Below, in pieces: positions 33,011 through 44,126 of a stretch of DNA of 64,000 nt. The position numbers were made by a program, and so were the translations under genes. The notes under the pieces are model-generated. The model did not search any database. It saw only the letters and a program-made list of their open reading frames with translations, and was not told the DNA's origin. The DNA is taken from NCBI GenBank assembly GCA_029891385.1, contig CM057233.1, forward strand, positions 12,837,460 to 12,901,459, written 5' to 3'. The DNA comes from Erythroxylum novogranatense. Taxonomy: Eukaryota > Streptophyta > Magnoliopsida > Malpighiales > Erythroxylaceae. The stretch's first letter is position 1. Each line of letters opens with the position of its first letter.

Positions 33011-35963
33011 ATTTTTACTCCTTCTTTGTTATTCATCAAAATTATATATATGTAAAGTCATTTTGACTCAACAACTATAACATCCCATGTTCGGGGCTAG
33101 ACCTCAAAATTGTGAACTGAGCATACTATAGAGTGCATTACATGCTTAGGGATGATTGTATATTCACACACACGTGAATATTTACTATTGATATATTTAA
33201 AAAAATTATTCTTACATTCATTGACATTTTCCGGTATAATTGACTGATTAAGGCGATTAAAATGTGAATTGTGAATTATTTATGTTAAAGATTTAATTGG
33301 AGACTAGTAATATTATTTTAAAATTTTTAGGTAGTGAGAAATGTGGAATGATTAAATTGATGACAAATAGCCTATATATATGTGTGACACGTGGCAACAT
33401 GAAATAGTGATAAGTGTAATTCATGCAAGAGAACATGTGGATATGTGTTTTAGAAGTTGTCTTCCTGCTACTCTCTCTTTCATTGTTCTTCATCGAGAGT
33501 AGCGTTGTTATCAAACGTACTTCTAGTTTACCAAACACTAAGCATCAAGTTGTGGTGATTTACTCTCTTTGTTAGCAATGAATCACGCAAGTAACTCTAA
33601 TGATGTTTTACAGTGTTAATTCATATGTATATGCATGCGAAGTTTAAGCAGTATAGTTTCGGTGAATAAATACACTGAATGAGTTAGATGAGGAACTAAA
33701 TTTGTTAAATATTTGGAATAAAATCTGAGTTTATTAAGTGTTGTGAAGTTGTGAGCTATTGAAAAGATAAAAACACAATAGAGAGAGAAAGGATTAATAC
33801 AATAGTGAGAGAACGCTTGTGTGAGGTTTCAGTTAGCTTATATATGACTTGTTTTGAGTTGTATTGGACATAGAAAAGATGATTAATGCATAGATGAATT
33901 AGTTGGAAAGTTTAAGAAATGGAAAATATGGTAATAAATGGAAGAAAAAGAGGAATTTGTTCGGTGTAGGAAGCAGGTCATGAGTTGCCATCGTGCTTCA
34001 ACACAATCTTAACATTGTTGAAGAAGATCGCGACTTGCAACTTGTTCGAAACAGTTTGTTCCTGAACATCCTTTGGTATTTTTGTTATATCTCTTTCACC
34101 TAAAATGACACAAGACTTGAACCAATAGATTGATAACATATTTTTTACCTCTACATAAAAATTGGTATCTTTCTGAATTTATTTGAAAAAGATTGATTGA
34201 ATGAAAGTGAGGGAATCTGTTGGAATCGTATGAATTGAAATATTTTGTGGTATTTTGATTATTTCTTGATCTGTAGGGATCCAAATGAGGTTATTATTAA
34301 TTCAAATGAAACTAGAGACATAAAGCTACAATTTTCCTGAAGAACGAAAATTGTAATTTTGGTTTTAAGAATTCCAAAAACTGTTATGAAGTTGAGTTAT
34401 GAATTATGTTATAGTTTAAGAACAGACTGACTTATTTGGATTATAAATTTCAGTATATTGAATTAAATTAAATGATATTGGTGTCCTTAGAGACCTAAGA
34501 CATAGAGAAAAAATTGTTTAGAAGGAGGTTTTACTTAAATCCTTAATTTCTGGATCTTATTGACCACATACAGTTGACTAGCATGGGATGTTTTCAGAAA
34601 CAATTGAAATGGAGAATGAGTGATTGAATTTCAATACAATTGGAGTACAACTGATATGTACATCATTGTAATACAGAAATATACCCGAGAATTTGTCATT
34701 GAATATGCATGATACATGAAACATTGATCATTATAATCATCATCATCATACCTCAAGTCCATGATGAAGGCGAGATTTGAGGGGCACGATAATCTGTAAC
34801 CTTACCCTACATGAAACATTGATACATATGTTTATTCTGTTTCATAAGTGCTCTAGTAATATGAAGTTATTTTTATTGCATATAGATGAACAAATAAAAC
34901 AACTGCTTCTAGATATTGCCAGAATGTCTAGGCAATAGGCTTAAAGGAGCAACTGTGAGTAACCTAAGATGGGCTCACTTTATTTGTTTTGTTCTGTATA
35001 TTACTGAATGGTATTGATGTATTACTAAACCGTATTAAATAATTGTGTACTGAATTTCAGACAATATATATCTGAGGCATTTGCTGCATGTAAATAATAT
35101 TGGAAGTGCTACTTATATGTGAATAAGTCTACCTAATTGATTTTCTGATTCTCAATTGAAAAGTTAAATGCTGGACCCAGTCCGATGACTACTGATACTA
35201 AGATTGTATACTGTGATATTACATGCAAGTGAAAGTGATTGAATTGATAACTGAATTGTGACTTGCATATCATGTCAATGCATGTAATATGAAGGCGTTG
35301 TGACCAAAGTAGCCAGTATGAAAGTGTTTACATATAGAGCTTTGCTTCGTGATTACTGTTTTTGCACATAGGGCTATGCTCTGTGATTTTGTTCTGACTG
35401 AGCCCAATGGATCAGTATCTATATACGTATGTGACAGGCACTTAGTCACAACAATAAAAAAGAATGTGAGTCTCATACATATAACATTCATATATCATTG
35501 GATTTCATTGAATGGTTTGCAAAGCTGAAATATAATGATAAATTGATATGAACTGTTTGATTGTATGAACTGTGTGATTATATATTGATTGTGTTTTGTT
35601 ATATGATTGAACCATCGAGGATAGTTACTCTACTGAGTTTGCAAAACTCATAAAAAATGAAACCTGGCTTTCCAAGTTTAATAATTGGAGTTAGCCACTA
35701 CAAGTGTTTCGTTTTTGTAATAGGCCCAAGTGTTTACTGAAACTCTGATGAGTTCAATAATGATTGTAATTTTTGTGACTGAAATTGTTTATAAATAAAT
35801 TGGCCCAAAATTGATCATCAATTTTTTTGCATATCCATGTGTTATTTAATTAAAACATAATAAGTTTGATTTGCTGACTATTATAGCATGCCCCTCTTGT
35901 GGAACTCGTATTCGGATATCACTCAGGATATCGGGTATGTGTCCTATAAGAGTGGGTGTTACA

Positions 35964-36237
35964 CAAATGGTTGGATTTGATGGAACATTCAGGGAGTTTT
36001 GTTATTACCTAATTTATTGACTATTTGTTAGTGAAAAGGAAATTACTGAAATTAATTGGTTTCCTCAAATTTATCAATATTGTCCTTCTGATCATTTTCT
36101 AATTTGTAGCTTATGTACAAGCTACAAAACTGATGTTGAACGAAAAGGGTGGAACCAAGCCTCTTATAATTGATCCCAGCTAAGTTTTTTATTAACGAAA
36201 AACATACAACTATCAGCATTAAAAGCGTCCAACTACT
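35964..36237. other. Short unassigned stretch
   Basis: This is AT-rich DNA between the end of the Gypsy solo LTR and the first recognisable Copia leader sequence. It should be the right-hand continuation of the DNA at 20613-23365 if the solo LTR inserted there. I cannot confirm homology to Athila-type internal sequence. No gene is seen. Confidence 0.4.
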
Positions 36238-36397
36238 GATAATTTTATTTATGATCTAGGATGGACAATTAAATGTGGCCTATTAGTTCATGAGATGAGT
36301 ATATAAATGGATGCAAATAGTATGTGATATTATGTGATTGCATGCCATTTAGAAAATTACCACCCTAGGCATCGCCATGCATTCATTATGTATGAGA
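36238..36397 (+). mobile_element. Truncated Copia leader fragment of a tandem LTR-leader remnant
   Basis: From about 36238 the sequence parallels 48935-49076: CTAGGATGGA, GTGGCCTATTAGTT, ATAGTATGTGATATTATGTG and GCCATGCATTCATTATG occur in the same order. It ends at exactly the same junction, TATGAGA-TGTTGAAG. It is the end of a 5' leader that here lies directly before an LTR, with no coding region in between. Confidence 0.65.
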
Positions 36398-36601
36398 TGT
36401 TGAAGTTAAGTAAATATAGTGCCCTGAAAAATAAGTGTATTTATATGTAACCTAATCTTCTTCAGTTACAGTTTTGTAATAAAAATATTTATTACTAATA
36501 AAACAAAAAAGTTTGATTTTTATGACCATTATACATCTAGTCCTAAGGTACCAAGATTCTTTTATCAGTAATATATATATACAAAGAGAAGTGTTGGAAA
36601 C

Positions 36602-38709
36602 TGTTGGATCGGAAAAAGAAAACATGCTTAGTTTGGAGAAACGATAGATTTCAAAACTTTTTAAGAAATCATCTTGCAGCGGAAGCAATATATCCAAATC
36701 AACATGCTAATCCATACATGATATGGTATAAGGATAATAAAACCAAGAACAAGATAAAAGGAATTACCGACTCTTTCATTCATGACTTTAAATCCTCGTT
36801 CGCTATCCTCTCCTTCTTGTATCCAAATCCTTTGCCTTTGAGTCTTTTCCTTTAGCAATCTATCTTCTTCCTTGTTGTAGTATCCTCAACCAATTAGATT
36901 TACCACTTGTTCTTCAAGGACAACTAGGTTAACAAAATCCTTTGGTGGGAAAGGAGAAGAAATATTTGGAGGAGATTTTCTTAGAAGAAGAAGAACCAAA
37001 ATTGAAACTCTTTCAATTCTTTCACATAGGAATTTTGGTTCTACCTTGCATGAAAGGAGAGAATGTCTAAAAACCATGCAAGAACCATTTCTTACATCTC
37101 AATTTCGAAATATGCATGAATGGAAAGAGTGAGAGGCATCCAATGCATCACTTCTTACATTAATCACTCATCAAATAGCCAATAAATGAGACTTACTTCA
37201 TTTATCTTTAAAATGGCTATTTGAAAAGACCATAACCTATAATTGAATACCCATTTCGGTTTTGGCAAGAAGAAAGAAGGAAGATGGTCCATCTAATGCA
37301 CATCTTTCATCTTTAATCTAATGAATGCAAATAGGTTACATGCCAACATTAAAAGCCAACCATTAAACCATTTAATGGTAAGTTCATAACTCCATTTAAT
37401 AATGATGAACCATAATAAAGACCATCTTTATTTAGTATTTTAATGTCAAATGTGTGGTTACACATCTAACCTAACACAATTTCGAAATTGCTTCTTCTCC
37501 ATTTTAAAAAAAATTGTTTTAATATAATTAATCTAATCAATTACATTAATCCAAAACAAGCCCATTTCTAAATGAACATATGGGCTTCCAATTAACCCTT
37601 AATTAGTATAAGCCCATCATTCAATTATGGACTTCTAAAGCCTCCAAACTACTTCTTACTTAGCTTGATAACCTTCTTTAAAGCCAAGTGGAGAATCTTA
37701 TTGGACTTTGATAATTCAAGCTCCAATAAGCCCAGAAATAATTCAATCTCATTGGAATTAATTCTAGCTTATTAACTAAATGTCATTCCACTAAAGACAA
37801 TTAGTTGAACTCTTGAATTATTAAATATTATGAGAATATGTCCAATTGCAAACCCTATTTAGAACCTTATTATAGCCATCCGCACAACAAAGGGTAAAAT
37901 TACCGTTTTGCCCTTATGTTGGTTTTTCCTTCTAGATCTCTCATTTTACTTTATATGGTGATTAACACATAAGATCTCATCTTAGTGTTAAGACTTGATG
38001 GGTAGCTAGTCCATCAAACTACTGGCGCCGGTTTAATCACCAAATCTCCTTAAAACATCTAGAAGAGATGATAACACTATAAACTCTTTATTTGAGTGAA
38101 TGTTCCCTGATACATGTTTCAATTAATAATTCCAACATGCAGACACTGGATTAATACCCTGTAAAAATCCATTCCGATCATATCAAGAATTATAATGAAA
38201 CACATATGAGTTCACCACTCATCAAGATTGTGGTTCATAATAAGCGAATGCTTAAGTTGTATGTTTTAAGATTAAAGTAACGACCCACTTTATTCTTGAA
38301 AACATACTTGATTCCAAATTCATTTAATAGTGCCATTATTGATAGTCTACTACTATCATGATATGAAACTCATCATTCCCTTTAAGTAAACTCCTTTACT
38401 TATATGGAGATAAATTGCAACACTACGATCTAAACCATAATCAAACGACCAACTTGATTATTCAACTGTGAATCAATTAATTGATTCTAATAATATACAT
38501 GTTTCCCATACATCTCTATGTATATGTATATTACTTACAAATGAATCTTGGTACCTTATGACCGGATATATAATGCTCATACAGATAAAACCAAACTCTT
38601 TTGTTTTATTAATAATAAATATTTTCATTACAAAGCATGAATCGAAGAAGATAAAGTTACATGTAAATACACTTGCTTTCCAGGGAACTATATTTACATA
38701 ACTACAATA
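36602..38709 (-). repeat. 3' LTR of the Tork-like Copia element
   Basis: The 2108-bp LTR is collinear with 44127-46229. Its inner end is changed from TGTTGG to TATTGT in element sense, next to the polypurine tract AAGTGGGAGAT (38710-38720). Confidence 0.9.
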
Positions 38710-38720
38710 ATCTCCCACTT
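38710..38720 (-). other. Polypurine tract of the Tork-like element
   Basis: AAGTGGGAGAT in element sense, immediately before the 3' LTR. Confidence 0.8.
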
Positions 38721-38723
38721 GCC

Positions 38724-41700
38724 CTAAAGTAAGTTTGACATATCCTTCATTCCCATCCCTTCTAGGTGACCCTCAAAACTCTTTTGAGTCAATCTTTTTG
38801 TGAACGGATCAGCAAGGTTTTGCTCTGTAGGAATCTTTACCACATCCACTTCTCCACGTTGTATTATCTCCCTTATGAGATGATACTTTCGCTCAATGTG
38901 TTTGACAGCTTTGTGGTTCCGAGGTTCTTTAGAATTAGCCACTGCCCCACTATTATCTCAATAAAGTGCAATTACTTTTTCTGCCTCTGGAACTTCCTCC
39001 AAATCATTTAGGAACTTCCGAGCGATCGCTTCCTTCTTCGCTCACCTGCAGCAACATACTCAACCTCCATAGTCGAATCAGCAATACAAGATTGCTTGAC
39101 ACTCCTCAAACTATGGCTCCACCTCCTAAAGTAAATATAGAACCGAAGTTGATTTCCTTGAATTAACATCGATTGGAAATCGAATCCGTATATCTGTCGG
39201 AATAAGATTACTTCAGAGTAAACAAGCCTTAAGTTCTTCGTCTACGAAGATACTTAAGTATACACTTAACCATGATCAATGTTCCATTCTGGATTGGATG
39301 AAATCGCTACCATCCCACTGCGTAAGATATCCGGTCTAGTGTGACATTGCATACATCAAACTACCAACTGCGAAGCATATGGAATGTTATGCATCGTTCA
39401 ACCCCTCTTGGGTTTTAGGTGCTTGTTCCTTTGAAAGTTTGATTCCATGTCTAGTAGGGTGAAACCCTCTTGGAATCTTGCATGGCGAACTTATTGAGCA
39501 TATTCTCAATGTAGGTTAGTTGAGACAAAACTATCTTCTTGTTCTTACGATCCCTTATAAGTTTGATCCCTAGAACATAGGTAGCCTCTCCCAAATCCTT
39601 CATTGAAAATTGTTCATTCAGCCATTCCTTAACCGCAGATAACATTCCCACATCATTCTCAATGAGCAGAATTTCATCAACATACAGAATTAGGAAAGTA
39701 ACCTTACCTTCTTGTATTCTTTTGTAAACAGAAGGCTCATCTAGGTTTTGTATGAACCCATAGGTTTTGATAGCCTTATCAAACCTAATGTTCCAAGACC
39801 TAGATGCTTGCTTAAGTCCATAAATGGACCTTTGCAACTTGCAAACCTTATGCTCATTACCTAGCTCAATGAATCCTTCTGGTTGGGCCATATAAATGGT
39901 CTCCTCAAGATCTCCATTCAGAAATGCGGTCTTAACATCCATTTGCCATATTTCATAATCGAAATAAAGGTGCTATGACCAAAAGAATCTGATGGACTTA
40001 AGCATGGCAACCGGAGAAAAGTCTCCTCGTAGTCTATACCCTCCTTTTGAGTATAGCCTTTAGCTACCAATCTAGCTTTAAAGGTCTCTACCTTTCCATC
40101 CGATCCCTTTTCCTTTTGTAGATCCATTTACACCCTATGGTTTTAGACACGGTGGTAGATCTACAAGGACCCGAACTTCATTAGTATACATAGAATCTAT
40201 TTCCGATTCCATTGCCTTGAGCCATTTTCCGCATCAACATCATTAATAGCACGTGTATACGAACGAGATCTGTTTCTTCTTGGTGCGAGATGGCAATTAA
40301 GCCTTCTCCTAAACCAGATACCTATCTGGTTGTCTCACAACCCTCCCACTACGTCTAGGCACATCTTGATGTTGAGGTTGCACACCGATTCAAATCTTGA
40401 ATCCATTTCGACATCTTGTTACATCATATTCAAAACAACTCTTGGTTTGGATGAAATTGCTAACTCCTTTAGTACTACTTCACTTCTTCCTTTGTGATTT
40501 CTCACAAACTCTTCCTCTAAGAAGTTTGCATTTGTCGACACAAATACCTTCCTATCATGAGGATTTGTAAAAATAGTACCCTCGAGTTCCGTAGGATATC
40601 CTACAAACAAACATACTTCTGACCTTGGTTCCATCTTTGTGGATTCAGGCTTTAGAACATGGGCTGGACAGCCCCAAGTCCTCAAGTGCCTCAATGAAGG
40701 CACTCGGCCGGTCCACAACTCCCTAGGTGTTTTAGGCACCGATTTGGATGGAGCAAAGTTAAGAAGATATGTTGCCGTTATAAGGCATATCCCGTAACGA
40801 TCTGGAAGGCTAGCATAGGACATCATTGATCTTACCATTTCCAATAGAGTTCTATTTCTCCTCTCGCTACACCATTACATTGAGGTGTACGAGGAGCTGA
40901 AAATTGGAAACAATTCCATTGTCAATTAAATATTCATGGAACTCTCCGGATAAATACTTACCACCTCGATCCGATCGAAGTTGTTTTAATGGCTTGCCAA
41001 GTTGCTTCTCAACTTGACTTTGAATTCTTTGAACTTTTCAAAGATTCACTCTTTTATGCATCAAATACAAATAGCCATGTCTTGAGTAATCATCTATAAA
41101 AATTATGAAATATTCATAACCTCCTCTAGCTTGTACATTCATGGGCCCACACATCGGTATGTACCATGTCCAATGTGGATTCAAATCTGTTTTCTTTAGA
41201 AGGAAATGAGGCTTTTGTCATTTTCTTTCAATACAAGATTCACGGTGGGTAATGGATCACTATCCAAGCCCATAAGGATCCCATCCTTTACTAGCTTTGT
41301 CAAGTCTTTTTCGATTGATATGACCCATCCTTAGATGCCACAGATACTTTGAATTAATGCTAGAGATATTGGATTGTCTTGGTTTTATCAATTTGTGGTG
41401 TTTAGTGAGCCTTTCATAGGTTCTATAAAAACAATCCTGTTTAATTAGCGCTTCACAAATAAAATCCTTATTCTCATATATTGAAACAACCTTTTCAAAA
41501 TATAAGGAATAGCCAAATTTTATTAGACAAAAAGAAATCATGTTCCTTACAATCATTGGCATGTAATAAACATCTTCCAAATATAACCTATGACCACTAG
41601 GAAAGTCAAAGATAACTACTCCCACCGATTCTGCTGAAACATAGGAACCATCGCTATCTTAACTTGGCGGCGGCTTTAGAAGTCTTTTCCTTCATTGGAA

Positions 41701-41765
41701 CCCTGCAAAGAATTACAAACATGGTTAGTGGCTCCTGAATCTAATATCCAAGAAGTAGATAAATC
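38724..41765 (-). pseudogene. Copia pol of the Tork-like element, heavily broken
   Basis: In element sense: protease SWILDSGATNHVCNSLQG near 41705-41760, pre-integrase YLWHLRMGHINRKRLDK near 41310, and the integrase C-terminal half with TPRELWTGR and RTWGCPAHV (40419-40844). RT follows with [20 protein letters not shown] (39918-40127), [22 protein letters not shown] and YVDEILL (39451-39942, the usual YVDD changed to YVDE). The RNase H tail has KHIERKYHLIREI and LADPFTKRL, ending at 38724. Segments lie in different frames with gaps, and the integrase core around 40850-41260 is scrambled by frameshifts. The YVDE change would itself damage RT. The domain order integrase before RT defines Copia. 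Confidence 0.85.
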
Positions 41766-41819
41766 TGCCACATTTCTAGTTCCTAACAAACTTAGGAAGC
41801 CCATACCTTGTTTGCTTTT

Positions 41820-42513
41820 GAGGGACTCTAGGTAGGCTGGACAGTTTCTTTCCGATGGCCCATCTCATCACAAAGTGGAAACACTTTTCTTTGATGTTCT
41901 CTTTGGTCTTCTTTTCATGGGTTTGGCCTTAACCCCTATTTGGGCCTTCTTTTCATTGGACCCTTCTTCTTTCCTTGCCCTTACCCTTGGGCTTAGAAGA
42001 AGAAGCTACATTAACCGGCCCATGAGCCTTAATATTCAATATTTCCTCCGTGCTCTGGAGGGTATTCATCAACTCACTCAAGGTGTAATCCTTGCTGTTG
42101 AGCTCATAGTCCAACTTAAACTGCTGAAAAGAAGACTTTAAGCTATTGATGATCATAATCATCTGCGTGTCCGCATCCATATCCGCCCCAAGCATCTTAG
42201 CCTCAGTGACCGCAGAGATTACCTTCATTATGTAATCCCGCACCGGTTCACCAGGTTTCTGTCTGAGATTATTAAAGGTTTGGATAGCTTTCACTCTTGC
42301 AGACCTAGTCCTCACACAAAACATCTCATGTAGGTGATGGACCATTGCACTAGCAGTTTTCATACAAGCAATTTGCTTTTGCAATATGCCGCTGACAGAA
42401 GCTAGAATATAACACTTAGTAGTCTTGTCAGCATTCTGCCAACGCTCATGTTGTTGGACTTGCTCAGGAGTTGCATCTCCACTTAGAGGTGTAGGCTCAT
42501 TTTCAGTTAACAC
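41820..42513 (-). pseudogene. Copia gag of the Tork-like element
   Basis: A 186-codon open segment encodes a UBN2-type gag core: QVQQHERWQNADKTTKCYIL, then a helix with VRDYIMKV and LNSKDYTLSELMNTLQSTEE. It ends in a basic GKGKERRR tail. The normal N-terminus lies upstream past a stop near 42560. Downstream, near 41840-41880, a zinc knuckle (C-F-H-C...GH) is still visible but split by a frameshift. The protein would form the particle shell. Confidence 0.8.
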
Positions 42514-44111
42514 CCATGAAATACGTTCATATTGAAGGACAATGTCAAGGTTACGTCTCTATTCATTAAACTTGTCTCCATTTTCCAATTTGTTATTAGT
42601 CGAAGCGGGGTGAGTGGATTCATTTTGTGGTTGATTATGTCGAAAATATAAATTATTAAAACATGAGCATACTAGTCAACAATTTATGGAACTTTGTATA
42701 AAATCATGATGCATGTATGCATGATGATAGATTTAACAAAACTTAAAATTAAAACATTATCTGACGGTTATTTTCTTATCTATAATGACTAAGTGACGGT
42801 GGGCCATCTTATCTATTAAAAGAAAAACTGAGACCATCTCACTCAAAAAACTACCAAGCATCTCATGCTCAATTTGTTTTAAGAAGCGTCTTAATTTGGT
42901 CCATACTTTTACCAACAGAGCTACGGTGGGCAGTTTATTGATAAAAAATGTTGAGTGTATAACCATTTGATTCATTCACTAAAGATACCTACAAATCATG
43001 CCTCGGTGGGAGGTCACATTTGCTATCATTAAGTGGACTTATCCTTAAGGAGACCCAAACCATGCAAGATCTAGGATCCATGCCCTCCGATGGGGAGTAA
43101 CACTCACCACATGCAAACGGGCCATCATTTGGAGACCGTGGACTCTCACAGGAGGATCCTCTCCCACTCAATCTTTTTGGGCTTTAAGTTTTAAATACCA
43201 TCTTGTCTAGATGCAATTTATTATCCATCCTATATTGTTTCATTATATATCTCATACATAATGAATGCATGGCAAGGCCTGGGGTTGGCAATTTTCTAAA
43301 TGACATGCAATCACATAATATCACATATTACAAGCATTCATTTCTCCATTCATCACATGAACTAATAAAGCCACTTTTGATTGTCCATCCTAGAAACATA
43401 AAATAATTACAAGCCTTTTAGGCCCAAAATATGCTTCTTCATCTTGGATCTTCCGCTTCGAACTCTTCGCTAACATAATCCGGCCCATTCGGTAAACAAA
43501 AAGTAATGACATTTATGAAATTAGAATTTTGTCATTTTGAAAAATAAAATTCCAGCACTAGATTTTTAGAAAACCAAATCTTTGTTTTGACAAAAAAATC
43601 CAGCACTTGTTTTATTAAAACCGAAACTCATTTCATGAAAATTAAAAAATAGCACTTAGTATTTTAGCAAAACCGAAATTGGATTCTTTGAAACAAAAAA
43701 TCAGCACTTGTTTTCCAATCATAACTGAAATATGATTCATTGAAACAAAAATTCCAGCAACTTAGTTTTCACAAAACTTATGCCAAAACACAAAAGGATA
43801 CACTGAAAATTTTACCTTTCCATTTCTTCAATCCATGGCTGCTCCTTCTTCATCATTACATCAATTTGTACATTACAAAATCAAATAAAATAGAAAAAAG
43901 AAACCAAGGAGGAAACATGGTGATGATAGACCACCCTCCTTGTTACAACCAAATGAAGAAATCTTACAAGATAAAATTTAACTTCTATGGACAACCAAAA
44001 GAGCAACATACACCATATATATTTCTATCACATAAAAATATGCAGTATACATAAAAAGGTTGCCAACCCATGTATCCACCATATAGGAACCGAAATCATG
44101 CATGAAAAACC
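42514..44111 (-). other. Long 5' leader of the Tork-like element
   Basis: About 1.6 kb lies between the primer site and gag, with no long open frame. In element sense the first part has a run of degenerate repeats (43500-43800) pairing AATTCCAGCAC/AAATCAGCACTT-like words with A-rich spacers. The diverged relative at 48213-49076 carries the same repeats in sense form (GTGCTGGAATTT). The gag-proximal end contains AT-rich, non-coding sequence. Confidence 0.7.
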
Positions 44112-44124
44112 GTCTCTAATACCA
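44112..44124 (-). other. Primer binding site of the Tork-like element
   Basis: TGGTATTAGAGAC in element sense, two bases from the 5' LTR. It is a variant of the iMet-type TGGTATCAGAGC site. Confidence 0.85.
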
Positions 44125-44126
44125 AT

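Larger units (their letters stand above)
23369..33073 (-). mobile_element. SIRE-like Copia LTR retrotransposon, copy 2 (full length)
   Basis: The LTRs are at 31938-33073 (5') and 23369-24410 (3'), with a perfect ACTAT duplication (23364-23368 and 33074-33078). Read on the minus strand, the element runs LTR, primer site, gag, pol, ORF3, polypurine tract, LTR, 9705 bp in all. The LTRs belong to a variant starting TGTTGAGTCAAAATGAC, unlike copy 1. They differ in length (1136 and 1042 bp), mainly in a GCGTCTGC-type minisatellite. Gag is nearly open while pol and ORF3 carry stops and a few frameshifts, so the copy is inactive but fairly young. Confidence 0.93.
31938..33073 (-). repeat. 5' LTR of SIRE-like copy 2
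   Basis: Plus-strand ends are TGAAGTGAATC and TGACTCAACA. It is 94 bp longer than its 3' partner. Most of the difference lies in the GCGTCTGCGTCTGCTTTTCATTTT-like repeat zone. Confidence 0.9.
23366..35963 (+). mobile_element. Gypsy solo LTR, split by SIRE-like copy 2
   Basis: The LTR consists of 23366-23368 plus 33079-35963 (about 2.89 kb). It starts TATAACATCCC, a mutated TGTAACATCCC, and ends GTGGGTGTTACA. Flanking CAAAC (23361-23365) and CAAAT (35964-35968) are a 4/5 target duplication. Internal landmarks shared with the other Gypsy LTRs include an ACTGAGTTTGCAAAACTCA block near 35633 and the GGATATC word near the end. No internal domain remains. The Copia copy 2 entered three bases after its start, so its ACTAT duplication straddles the LTR boundary. 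Confidence 0.75.

Noticed and set aside
32591..33080. Long Cys/Val-rich and Arg-rich open frames in all phases
   Set aside because: Direct by-product of the GCGTCTGC minisatellite in the Copia LTR, not a protein gene.
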